Assembly: GCF_051014685.1 (NCBI RefSeq)
Contig: NW_027478922.1
Coordinates: forward strand, 1 to 64,000
Direction of reading: 5' to 3'
Origin: Ptiloglossa arizonensis
Lineage: Eukaryota; Arthropoda; Insecta; Hymenoptera; Colletidae
Length of the DNA: 64,000 nucleotides
How positions within the stretch are numbered: the stretch's first letter is position 1; every line of letters begins with the position of its first letter. Position numbers and translations under genes: made by a program. Below are positions 1-10,668 of the stretch, piece by piece. The notes under the pieces were generated by a model. It was given only the letters and a program-made list of their open reading frames with translations, searched no databases and had not been told where the DNA came from.

Positions 1-66
1 CCGCAAAATTTCTGTTGCATCTGAAAGTAGAAACTCGCCCGATTACAGCGGTGTGCGTACTTTTCC

Positions 67-72
67 CCTAGG
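67..72. other. AvrII site (cctagg), periodic in the array
   Basis: The palindrome cctagg lies at monomer position 67-72 in all monomers of the ggccg type. It is lost in the alternative tagtccg, gaccg, tagtcag and ccccgagg types. Its presence or absence per monomer gives a fragment pattern in multiples of 175 bp that differs between the HOR domains, so it is a useful physical landmark. Confidence 0.9.
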
Positions 73-155
73 CCGTTCTAGTTATTCGTTTCGAGCATCA
101 GAACTGCGAAAATGTTGAGTTTCTCAAGCGTTTCTTACCTCCAAACTGCCATATC

Positions 156-161
156 TCGCGA
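156..161. other. NruI site (tcgcga), present in most monomers
   Basis: tcgcga lies at monomer position 156-161 in most copies. It is lost in the variants ctcgccaac (for example 3131), tctggcg (1204, 5054, 7504), cttgcg (22720 onward in the cctgatt monomers) and ctcgag (62259, 63309). Complete digestion should collapse most of the array to 175 bp, leaving longer steps wherever these variants lie. Confidence 0.9.
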
Positions 162-288
162 ACGGATTGACCAATCCTCAAAATTTCTGTTGCATCTGAA
201 AGTAGAAACTCGCCGATTACAAAGGTATGCGTACTTTTCCCCTAGGCCGTCCTAGTTATTGGTTTCGAGCATCAGAACTGCGAAAATT

Positions 289-301
289 TTGAGTTTCTCA
301 A
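289..301. other. Short dyad ttgag-ttt-ctcaa next to an A/T tract
   Basis: A 13-bp inverted repeat with 5-bp arms and a 3-base loop sits at monomer position 115-127, directly after aaaatttt (283-290 here). It is kept in most monomers. It is weakened by exchanges such as ctgaag, cttctc or ttgctc in particular types. Each monomer therefore carries a bend-prone tract followed by a potential small hairpin. A binding role is inference only. Confidence 0.7.
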
Positions 302-511
302 GCGTTTCTTTCCTCCAAACTGCCATATCTCGCGAATGGATTGACCAATCCGCAAAATTTCTGTTGCATCTGAAAGTAGAAGCTCGTCCGATTACAACGG
401 TGTGCGTACTTTTCCCCTAGGCCGTTCTAGTTATTCGTTTCGAGCATCAGAACTGCGAAAATTTTGAGTTGCTCAAGCGTTTCTTACTTCCAAACTGCCA
501 TATCTCGCGAA

Positions 512-527
512 CGGATTGACCAATCCG
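512..527. other. 16-bp perfect dyad cggattg-ac-caatccg across the monomer junction
   Basis: This is an inverted repeat with 7-bp arms and a 2-base centre, spanning the last 13 bases of one monomer and the first 3 of the next. It recurs at 175-bp spacing through the array wherever the monomer ends in gaacggattgaccaat and the next starts with ccg. Variants gactaat and gagcaat keep most of the symmetry. Variants gaatgg, caatgcg and caatcct break one or both outer arms. It is the strongest symmetric motif in the monomer and could form a short cruciform or bind a dimeric protein. Confidence 0.8.
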
Positions 528-874
528 CAAAATTTCTGTTGCATCTGAAAGTAGAAACTTGCCCGATTACAACTGTATGCGTACTTTTCCCCTAGTCCGT
601 TCTAGTTATTCGTTTCGAGTATCAGAACTGCGAAAATTTTGAGCTTCTCAAGCGTTTCATACCTCCAAACTGCCATATCTCGCCAACGGATTGACCAATC
701 CGCAAAATTTCTGTTGCATCTGAAAGTAGAAACTCGCCCGATTACAGCGGTGTGCGTACTTTTCCCCTAGGCCGTTCTAGTTATTCGTTTCGAGCATCAG
801 AACTGCGAAAATGTTGAGTTTCTCAAGCGTTTCTTACCTCCAAACTGCCATATCTCGCGAACGGATTGACCAAT

Positions 875-3324
875 CCGCAAAATTTCTGTTGCATCTGATA
901 GTAGAAACTCGCCCGATTACAACGGTATGCGTACTTTTCCCCTAGTCCGTTCTAGTTATTCGTTTCGAGCATCAGAACTGCGAAAATTTTGAGTTTCTCA
1001 AGCGTTTCTTACCTCCAAACTGCCATATCTCGCGAACGGATTGACTAATCCGCAAAATTTCTGTTGCATCTGAAAGTAGAAACTCGCCCGATTACAACGG
1101 TATGCGTACTTTTCCCCTAGGCCGTTCTAGTTATTCGTTTCGAGCATCAGAACTGCGAAAATTTTGAGTTTCTCAAGCGTTTCTTACCTCCAAACTGCCA
1201 TATCTGGCGAACGGATTGACCAATCCGCAAAATTTCTGTTGCATCTGAAAGTAGAAAGTCGCCCGATTACAACGGTATGCGTACTTTTCCCCTAGGCCGT
1301 TCTAGTTATTCGTTTCGAGAATCAGAACTGCGAAAATTTTGAGTTTCTCAAGCGTTTCTTACCTCCAAACTGCCATATCTCGCGAACGGATTAACCAATC
1401 CGCAAAATTTCTGTTGCATCTGAAAGTAGAAACTCGCCCGATTACAACGGAATGTGTACTTTTCCCCTAGGCCATTCTAGTTATTCGTTTCGAGCATCAG
1501 AACTGCGAAAATTTTGAGTTTCTCAAGCGTTTCTTACCTACAAACTGCCATATCTCGCGAACGGATTGACCAATCCGCAAAATTTCTGTTGCATCTGAAA
1601 GTAGAAACTCGCCCGATTACAACGGTATGCGTACTTTTCCCCTGGTCCGTTCTAGTTATTCGTTTCGAGCATCAGAACTGCGAAAATTTTGAGTTTCCCA
1701 AGCGTTTCTTACCTCCAAACTGCCATATCTCGCGAACGGATTGACCAATCCGCAAAATTTCTGTTGCATCTGAAAGTAGAAACTCGCCCGATTACAACGG
1801 TATGCGTACTTTTCCCCTAGGCCGTTCTAGTTATTCGTTTCGAGCATCAGAACTGCGAAAATGTTGAGTTTCTCAAGCGTTTCTTACCTACAAACTGCCA
1901 TATCTCGCGAACGGATTGACCAATCCGCAAAATTTCTGTTGCATCTGAAAATAGAAACTCGCCCGATTACAACGGTATGCGTACTTTTCCCCTAGACCGT
2001 TCTAGTTATGCTTGTCGAGCATCAGAATTGCGAAAATTTTGAGTTTCTCAAGCGTTTCTTACCTACAAACTACCATATCTCGCGAACGGATTGACCAATA
2101 CGCAAAATTTCTATTCCATCTGAAAGTAGAAACTCTCCCGATTACAACGGTATGGGTACCTTTCCCCTAGTCCGTTCTAGTTAGTCGTTTCGAGCATCAG
2201 AACTGCGAAAATTTTGAGTTTCTGGAGCGTTTCTTACCTCCAAACTGCCCTATCTCGCGAACGGATTGACCAATCCGCAAAATTTCTCCTGCATCTGAAA
2301 GTAGAAACTCGCCCGATTACAACGGTATGCGTACTTTTCCCCTAGACCGTTCTAGTTATGCTTGTCGAGCATCAGAACTGCGAAAATTTTGAGTTTCTCA
2401 AGCGTTTCTTACCTACAAACTACCATATCTCGCGAACGGATTGACCAATCCGCAAAATTTCTGTTGCATCTGAAAGTAGAAACTCTCCCGATTACAACGG
2501 TATGGGTACCTTTCCCCTAGGCTGTTCTAGTTATTCGTTTCGAGCATCAGTACTGCGACAATTTTGAGTTTCTCAAGCGTTTCTTACTTCCAAACTGCCA
2601 TATCTCGCGAACGGATTGACCAATCCGCAAAATTTCTGTTGCATCTGAAAGTAGAATCTCGCCCTATTACAAATGTATGCGTACTTTTCCCCTAGTCCTT
2701 TCTAGTTATTCGTTTCGAGCATCAGAACTGCGAAAATTTTGAGTTTCTCTCGCGTTTCTTACTTCCAAACTGCCATATCACGCGATCGGATTGACTAATC
2801 CGCAAAATTTCTGTTGCATCTGAAAGTAGAAACTCGCCCGATTACAACGGTATGCGTACTTTTCCCCTAGACCGTTCTAGTTATGCTTGTCGAGCATCAG
2901 AACTGCGAAAATTTTGAGTTTCTCAAGCGTTTCTTACCTACAAACTACCATATCTCGCGAACGGATTGACCAATCCGCAAAATTTCTGTTGCAACTGAAA
3001 GTAGAAACTTGCCCGATTACAACTGTATGCGTACGTTTCCCCTGGTCCGTTCTAGTTATTCGTTTCGAGTATCAGAACTGCGAAAATTTTGAGCTTCTCA
3101 AGCGTTTCATACCTCCAAACTGCCATATCTCGCCAACGGATTGACCAATCCGCAAAATTTCTGTTGCATCTGAAAGTAGAAACTCGCCCGATTACAGCGG
3201 TGTGCGTACTTTTCCCCTAGGCCGTTCTAGTTATTCGTTTCGAGCATCAGAACTGCGAAAATTTTGAGTCTCTGAAGCGTTTCTTTCCTCCAAACTGCCA
3301 TATCTCGCGAACGGATTGACCAAT
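875..3324 (+). repeat. HOR-A copy 1: 14 monomers, 2450 bp
   Basis: It starts at the gatag monomer and runs through 14 distinct variants. Landmarks in order are tctggcg (1204), gtagaaagtc (1249), cggaatgtg (1448), cctggtccg (1641), gcttgtcg (2010), two ggtacc KpnI sites (2155, 2505), gtactgcgaca (2550), gccctat (2661), cacgcgatcgg (2769), an aacttg monomer (2975) and an acagcgg monomer (3150). Private differences from the other copies are aaatgtatg near 2671, gcaactg near 2991 and gagtctctgaag in the last monomer. Confidence 0.88.
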
Positions 3325-4724
3325 CCTCAAAATTTCTGTTGCATCTGAAAGTAGAAACTCGCCCGATTACAAAGGTATGCGTACTTTTCCCCTAGGCCGT
3401 CCTAGTTATTGGTTTCGAGCATCAGAACTGCGAAAATTTTGAGTTTCTCAAGCGTTTCTTTCCTCCAAACTGCCATATCTCGCGAATGGATTGACCAATC
3501 CGCAAAATTTCTGTTGCATCTGAAAGTAGAAGCTCGTCCGATTACAACGGTGTGCGTACTTTTCCCCTAGGCCGTTCTAGTTATTCGTTTCGAGCATCAG
3601 AACTGCGAAAATTTTGAGTTGCTCAAGCGTTTCTTACTTCCAAACTGCCATATCTCGCGAACGGATTGACCAATCCGCAAAATTTCTATTGCATCTGAAA
3701 GTAGAAACTTGCCCGATTACAACTGTATGCGTACTTTTCCCCTAGTCCGTTCTAGTTATTCGTTTCGAGTATCAGAACTGCGAAAATTTTGAGCTTCTCA
3801 AGCGTTTCATACCTCCAAACTGCCATATCTCGCCAACGGATTGACCAATCCGCAAAATTTCTGTTGCATCTGAAAGTAGAAACTCGCCCGATTACAGCGG
3901 TGTGCGTACTTTTCCCCTAGGCCGTTCTAGTTATTCGTTTCGAGCATCAGAACTGCGAAAATGTTGAGTTTCTCAAGCGTTTCTTACCTCCAAACTGCCA
4001 TATCTCGCGAACGGATTGACCAATCCTCAAAATTTCTGTTGCATCTGAAAGTAGAAACTCGCCCGATTACAAAGGTATGCGTACTTTTCCCCTAGGCCGT
4101 CCTAGTTATTGGTTTCGAGCATCAGAACTGCGAAAATTTTGAGTTTCTCAAGCGTTTCTTTCCTCCAAACTGCCATATCTCGCGAATGGATTGACCAATC
4201 CGCAAAATTTCTGTTGCATCTGAAAGTAGAAGCTCGTCCGATTACAACGGTGTGCGTACTTTTCCCCTAGGCCGTTCTAGTTATTCGTTTCGAGCATCAG
4301 AACTGCGAAAATTTTGAGTTGCTCAAGCGTTTCTTACTTCCAAACTGCCATATCTCGCGAACGGATTGACCAATCCGCAAAATTTCTGTTGCATCTGAAA
4401 GTAGAAACTTGCCCGATTACAACTGTATGCGTACTTTTCCCCTAGTCCGTTCTAGTTATTCGTTTCGAGTATCAGAACTGCGAAAATTTTGAGCTTCTCA
4501 AGCGTTTCATACCTCCAAACTGCCATATCTCGCCAACGGATTGACCAATCCGCAAAATTTCTGTTGCATCTGAAAGTAGAAACTCGCCCGATTACAGCGG
4601 TGTGCGTACTTTTCCCCTAGGCCGTTCTAGTTATTCGTTTCGAGCATCAGAACTGCGAAAATGTTGAGTTTCTCAAGCGTTTCTTACCTCCAAACTGCCA
4701 TATCTCGCGAACGGATTGACCAAT
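3325..4724 (+). repeat. Two tandem 4-monomer (700 bp) units inserted between HOR-A copies
   Basis: Eight monomers form two tandem copies of the series cctcaa/aaagg, agctcgtccg, aacttg/ctcgccaac, acagcgg/gttgag (3325-4024 and 4025-4724). They are near-identical to each other and to 176-874. They separate HOR-A copy 1 from copy 2, so homologous landmarks there are 3850 bp apart instead of the 2450 bp between copies 2 and 3. One small difference is ctattgc in the third monomer of the first unit (3675). Confidence 0.87.
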
Positions 4725-7174
4725 CCGCAAAATTTCTGTTGCATCTGATAGTAGAAACTCGCCCGATTACAACGGTATGCGTACTTTTCCCCTAGTCCGT
4801 TCTAGTTATTCGTTTCGAGCATCAGAACTGCGAAAATTTTGAGTTTCTCAAGCGTTTCTTACCTCCAAACTGCCATATCTCGCGAACGGATTGACTAATC
4901 CGCAAAATTTCTGTTGCATCTGAAAGTAGAAACTCGCCCGATTACAACGGTATGCGTACTTTTCCCCTAGGCCGTTCTAGTTATTCGTTTCGAGCATCAG
5001 AACTGCGAAAATTTTGAGTTTCTCAAGCGTTTCTTACCTCCAAACTGCCATATCTGGCGAACGGATTGACCAATCCGCAAAATTTCTGTTGCATCTGAAA
5101 GTAGAAAGTCGCCCGATTACAACGGTATGCGTACTTTTCCCCTAGGCCGTTCTAGTTATTCGTTTCGAGAATCAGAACTGCGAAAATTTTGAGTTTCTCA
5201 AGCGTTTCTTACCTCCAAACTGCCATATCTCGCGAACGGATTAACCAATCCGCAAAATTTCTGTTGCATCTGAAAGTAGAAACTCGCCCGATTACAACGG
5301 AATGTGTACTTTTCCCCTAGGCCATTCTAGTTATTCGTTTCGAGCATCAGAACTGCGAAAATTTTGAGTTTCTCAAGCGTTTCTTACCTACAAACTGCCA
5401 TATCTCGCGAACGGATTGACCAATCCGCAAAATTTCTGTTGCATCTGAAAGTAGAAACTCGCCCGATTACAACGGTATGCGTACTTTTCCCCTGGTCCGT
5501 TCTAGTTATTCGTTTCGAGCATCAGAACTGCGAAAATTTTGAGTTTCCCAAGCGTTTCTTACCTCCAAACTGCCATATCTCGCGAACGGATTGACCAATC
5601 CGCAAAATTTCTGTTGCATCTGAAAGTAGAAACTCGCCCGATTACAACGGTATGCGTACTTTTCCCCTAGGCCGTTCTAGTTATTCGTTTCGAGCATCAG
5701 AACTGCGAAAATGTTGAGTTTCTCAAGCGTTTCTTACCTACAAACTGCCATATCTCGCGAACGGATTGACCAATCCGCAAAATTTCTGTTGCATCTGAAA
5801 ATAGAAACTCGCCCGATTACAACGGTATGCGTACTTTTCCCCTAGACCGTTCTAGTTATGCTTGTCGAGCATCAGAATTGCGAAAATTTTGAGTTTCTCA
5901 AGCGTTTCTTACCTACAAACTACCATATCTCGCGAACGGATTGACCAATACGCAAAATTTCTATTCCATCTGAAAGTAGAAACTCTCCCGATTACAACGG
6001 TATGGGTACCTTTCCCCTAGTCCGTTCTAGTTAGTCGTTTCGAGCATCAGAACTGCGAAAATTTTGAGTTTCTGGAGCGTTTCTTACCTCCAAACTGCCC
6101 TATCTCGCGAACGGATTGACCAATCCGCAAAATTTCTCCTGCATCTGAAAGTAGAAACTCGCCCGATTACAACGGTATGCGTACTTTTCCCCTAGACCGT
6201 TCTAGTTATGCTTGTCGAGCATCAGAACTGCGAAAATTTTGAGTTTCTCAAGCGTTTCTTACCTACAAACTACCATATCTCGCGAACGGATTGACCAATC
6301 CGCAAAATTTCTGTTGCATCTGAAAGTAGAAACTCTCCCGATTACAACGGTATGGGTACCTTTCCCCTAGGCTGTTCTAGTTATTCGTTTCGAGCATCAG
6401 TACTGCGACAATTTTGAGTTTCTCAAGCGTTTCTTACTTCCAAACTGCCATATCTCGCGAACGGATTGACCAATCCGCAAAATTTCTGTTGCATCTGAAA
6501 GTAGAATCTCGCCCTATTACAACTGTATGCGTACTTTTCCCCTAGTCCTTTCTAGTTATTCGTTTCGAGCATCAGAACTGCGAAAATTTTGAGTTTCTCT
6601 CGCGTTTCTTACTTCCAAACTGCCATATCACGCGATCGGATTGACTAATCCGCAAAATTTCTGTTGCATCTGAAAGTAGAAACTCGCCCGATTACAACGG
6701 TATGCGTACTTTTCCCCTAGACCGTTCTAGTTATGCTTGTCGAGCATCAGAACTGCGAAAATTTTGAGTTTCTCAAACGTTTCTTACCTACAAACTACCA
6801 TATCTCGCGAACGGATTGACCAATCCGCAAAATTTCTGTTGCATCTGAAAGTAGAAACTTGCCCGATTACAACTGTATGCGTACTTTTCCCCTAGTCCGT
6901 TCTAGTTATTCGTTTCGAGTATCAGAACTGCGAAAATTTTGAGCTTCTCAAGCGTTTCATACCTCCAAACTGCCATATCTCGCCAACGGATTGACCAATC
7001 CGCAAAATTTCTGTTGCATCTGAAAGTAGAAACTCGCCCGATTACAGCGGTGTGCGTACTTTTCCCCTAGGCCGTTCTAGTTATTCGTTTCGAGCATCAG
7101 AACTGCGAAAATGTTGAGTTTCTCAAGCGTTTCTTACCTCCAAACTGCCATATCTCGCGAACGGATTGACCAAT
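4725..7174 (+). repeat. HOR-A copy 2: 14 monomers, 2450 bp
   Basis: It has the same monomer order as copy 1, beginning with the gatag monomer. Diagnostic variants fall at the expected places: gtagaaagtc near 5099, KpnI ggtacc at 6005 and 6355, cacgcgatcgg near 6619. Compared with copy 1 it has aactgtatg near 6521 and ctcaaacg near 6774. Its aacttg monomer (6825) has the ordinary cttttcccctagtcc, not the cgtttcccctggtcc of copies 1 and 3. Confidence 0.88.
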
Positions 7175-9624
7175 CCGCAAAATTTCTGTTGCATCTGATA
7201 GTAGAAACTCGCCCGATTACAACGGTATGCGTACTTTTCCCCTAGTCCGTTCTAGTTATTCGTTTCGAGCATCAGAACTGCGAAAATTTTGAGTTTCTCA
7301 AGCGTTTCTTACCTCCAAACTGCCATATCTCGCGAACGGATTGACTAATCCGCAAAATTTCTGTTGCATCTGAAAGTAGAAACTCGCCCGATTACAACGG
7401 TATGCGTACTTTTCCCCTAGGCCGTTCTAGTTATTCGTTTCGAGCATCAGAACTGCGAAAATTTTGAGTTTCTCAAGCGTTTCTTACCTCCAAACTGCCA
7501 TATCTGGCGAACGGATTGACCAATCCGCAAAATTTCTGTTGCATCTGAAAGTAGAAAGTCGCCCGATTACAACGGTATGCGTACTTTTCCCCTAGGCCGT
7601 TCTAGTTATTCGTTTCGAGAATCAGAACTGCGAAAATTTTGAGTTTCTCAAGCGTTTCTTACCTCCAAACTGCCATATCTCGCGAACGGATTAACCAATC
7701 CGCAAAATTTCTGTTGCATCTGAAAGTAGAAACTCGCCCGATTACAACGGAATGTGTACTTTTCCCCTAGGCCATTCTAGTTATTCGTTTCGAGCATCAG
7801 AACTGCGAAAATTTTGAGTTTCTCAAGCGTTTCTTACCTACAAACTGCCATATCTCGCGAACGGATTGACCAATCCGCAAAATTTCTGTTGCATCTGAAA
7901 GTAGAAACTCGCCCGATTACAACGGTATGCGTACTTTTCCCCTGGTCCGTTCTAGTTATTCGTTTCGAGCATCAGAACTGCGAAAATTTTGAGTTTCCCA
8001 AGCGTTTCTTACCTCCAAACTGCCATATCTCGCGAACGGATTGACCAATCCGCAAAATTTCTGTTGCATCTGAAAGTAGAAACTCGCCCGATTACAACGG
8101 TATGCGTACTTTTCCCCTAGGCCGTTCTAGTTATTCGTTTCGAGCATCAGAACTGCGAAAATGTTGAGTTTCTCAAGCGTTTCTTACCTACAAACTGCCA
8201 TATCTCGCGAACGGATTGACCAATCCGCAAAATTTCTGTTGCATCTGAAAATAGAAACTCGCCCGATTACAACGGTATGCGTACTTTTCCCCTAGACCGT
8301 TCTAGTTATGCTTGTCGAGCATCAGAATTGCGAAAATTTTGAGTTTCTCAAGCGTTTCTTACCTACAAACTACCATATCTCGCGAACGGATTGACCAATA
8401 CGCAAAATTTCTATTCCATCTGAAAGTAGAAACTCTCCCGATTACAACGGTATGGGTACCTTTCCCCTAGTCCGTTCTAGTTAGTCGTTTCGAGCATCAG
8501 AACTGCGAAAATTTTGAGTTTCTGGAGCGTTTCTTACCTCCAAACTGCCCTATCTCGCGAACGGATTGACCAATCCGCAAAATTTCTCCTGCATCTGAAA
8601 GTAGAAACTCGCCCGATTACAACGGTATGCGTACTTTTCCCCTAGACCGTTCTAGTTATGCTTGTCGAGCATCAGAACTGCGAAAATTTTGAGTTTCTCA
8701 AGCGTTTCTTACCTACAAACTACCATATCTCGCGAACGGATTGACCAATCCGCAAAATTTCTGTTGCATCTGAAAGTAGAAACTCTCCCGATTACAACGG
8801 TATGGGTACCTTTCCCCTAGGCTGTTCTAGTTATTCGTTTCGAGCATCAGTACTGCGACAATTTTGAGTTTCTCAAGCGTTTCTTACTTCCAAACTGCCA
8901 TATCTCGCGAACGGATTGACCAATCCGCAAAATTTCTGTTGCATCTGAAAGTAGAATCTCGCCCTATTACAACTGTATGCGTACTTTTCCCCTAGTCCTT
9001 TCTAGTTATTCGTTTCGAGCATCAGAACTGCGAAAATTTTGAGTTTCTCTCGCGTTTCTTACTTCCAAACTGCCATATCACGCGATCGGATTGACTAATC
9101 CGCAAAATTTCTGTTGCATCTGAAAGTAGAAACTCGCCCGATTACAACGGTATGCGTACTTTTCCCCTAGACCGTTCTAGTTATGCTTGTCGAGCATCAG
9201 AACTGCGAAAATTTTGAGTTTCTCAAACGTTTCTTACCTACAAACTACCATATCTCGCGAACGGATTGACCAATCCGCAAAATTTCTGTTGCATCTGAAA
9301 GTAGAAACTTGCCCGATTACAACTGTATGCGTACGTTTCCCCTGGTCCGTTCTAGTTATTCGTTTCGAGTATCAGAACTGCGAAAATTTTGAGCTTCTCA
9401 AGCGTTTCATACCTCCAAACTGCCATATCTCGCCAACGGATTGACCAATCCGCAAAATTTCTGTTGCATCTGAAAGTAGAAACTCGCCCGATTACAGCGG
9501 TGTGCGTACTTTTCCCCTAGGCCGTTCTAGTTATTCGTTTCGAGCATCAGAACTGCGAAAATGTTGAGTTTCTCAAGCGTTTCTTACCTCCAAACTGCCA
9601 TATCTCGCGAACGGATTGACCAAT
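7175..9624 (+). repeat. HOR-A copy 3: 14 monomers, 2450 bp
   Basis: This copy lies directly next to copy 2 at exact 2450-bp spacing (gtagaaagtc near 7549, KpnI sites at 8455 and 8805). It is nearly identical to copy 2 for most of its length, including ctcaaacg near 9224. Its aacttg monomer (9275) carries cgtttcccctggtcc as in copy 1 (about 3031). The mixture points to exchange between copies after duplication. Confidence 0.88.
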
Positions 9625-10668
9625 CCGCAAAATTTCTGTTGCATCTGATAGTAGAAACTCGCCCGATTACAACGGTATGCGTACTTTTCCCCTAGTCCGT
9701 TCTAGTTATTCGTTTCGAGAATCAGAACTGCGAAAATTTTGAGTTTCTCAAGCGTTTCTTACCTCCAAACTGCCATATCTCGCGAACGGATTGACCAATC
9801 CGCATAATTTCTGTTGCATCTGAAAGTAGAAACTCGCCCGATTACAACGGTGTGCGTACTTTTCCCCTAGGCCGTTCTAGTTATTCGTTTCGAGCATCAG
9901 AACTGCGAAAATTTTGAGTTTCTCAAGCGTTTCTTACTTCCAAACTGCCATATCTCGCGAACGGATTGACCAATCCGTAAAATTTCTGTTGCATCTGAAA
10001 GTAGAAACTCGCCCGATTACAACTGTATGCGTACTTTTCCCTAGTCCGTTCTAGTTATTCGTTTCGAGCATCAGAACTGCGAAAATTTTGAGCTTCTCAA
10101 GCGTTTCATACCTCCAAACTGCCATATCTCGCCAACGGATTGACCAATCCGCAAAATTTCTGTTGCATCTGAAAGTAGAAACTCGCCCGATTACAGCGGT
10201 GTGCGTACTTTTCCCCTAGGCCATTCTAGTTATTCGTTTCGAGCATCAGAACTGCGAAAATGTTGAGTTTCTCAAGCGTTTCTTACCTCCAAACTGCCAT
10301 ATCTCGCGAACGGATTGACCAATCCGCAAAATTTCTGTTGCATCTGATAGTAGAAACTCGCCCGATTACAACGGTGTGCGTACTTTTCCCTAGGCCGTTC
10401 TAGTTATTCGTTTCGAGCATCAGAACTGCGAAAATGTTGAGTTTCTCAAGCGTTTCTTACCTCCAAACTGCCATATCTCGCGAACGGATTGACCAATCCG
10501 CAAAATTTCTGTTGCATCTGATAGTAGAAACTCGCCCGATTACAACGGTATGCGTACTTTTCCCCTAGTCCGTTCTAGTTATTTCGAGAATCAGAACTGC
10601 GAAAATTTTGAGTTTCTCAAGCGTTTCTTACCTCCAAACTGCCATATCTCGCGAACGGATTGACCAAT
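9625..10668 (+). repeat. Junction from HOR-A to HOR-B
   Basis: It begins as a HOR-A gatag monomer (9625). Where HOR-A copies have gagcatcag it switches to gagaatcag, and the next monomer is gcataattt (9800), the signature of domain B. The five B monomers that follow (9800-10668) correspond to the second part of the 8-mer. They are rich in indels: a C lost near 10040, a C lost near 10387, and a 4-base loss near 10580 (ctagttatttcgag), the only multi-base indel in the window. Confidence 0.8.

Larger units (their letters stand above)
1..175 (+). repeat. Representative 175-bp satellite monomer
   Basis: One complete monomer in the phase used throughout, beginning at ccgcaaaattt. A typical copy has about 44% G+C, more C than G on this strand (45 against 32), and 13 CpG dinucleotides. 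In order it carries an A/T tract at about 5-11, the most variable segment at about 32-55, an AvrII site at 67-72, a usually AAAATTTT tract at 109-116, a small dyad at 115-127, an NruI site at 156-161, and a 16-bp dyad crossing into the next monomer. This copy is an acagcgg/gttgag variant, with G interrupting the second A/T tract. The phase is a convention; the sequence shows no natural monomer boundary. Confidence 0.95.
1..874 (+). repeat. Five monomers preceding the first full 14-mer (types a-b-c-d-a)
   Basis: The variants run in this order: acagcgg/gttgag (1), cctcaa with aaaggtatg and cctagttattgg (176), agctcgtccg (350), aacttg/aactg with ctcgccaac (525), acagcgg/gttgag again (700). The second monomer is 174 bp because one C is missing near 213 (ctcgccga instead of ctcgcccga). 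The b-c-d-a part (176-874) is the 700-bp unit that reappears twice at 3325-4724. The window starts inside the array, so nothing can be said about what lies upstream. Confidence 0.85.

Noticed and set aside
80..100. Forward-strand CENP-B box at attcgtttcgagcat
   Set aside because: The required A and CGGG positions do not match; only the ttcg core is present.
10..120. Internal sub-repeats building the monomer (caaaattt and gaaaatttt tracts)
   Set aside because: The two A/T tracts are about 103 bp apart and their flanks do not align, so there is no convincing evidence that the monomer arose from a shorter tandem unit.
1514..1744. Recurrent forward open frame of 76-77 codons beginning MSFSSVSYLQT, present dozens of times
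   Set aside because: It spans 1.3 monomers and exists only where variants remove a stop. It is repeated with every recurrence of the same variant pair, has no context of a gene, and 175 bp is not a multiple of 3, so it cannot extend.
2887..3144. Slightly longer open frame of 85 codons, also at 9187
   Set aside because: Same frame as the 76-codon type, extended by an upstream ATG created by the gcttgtcg variant. It is simply a property of HOR-A monomers 2800 and 9100.
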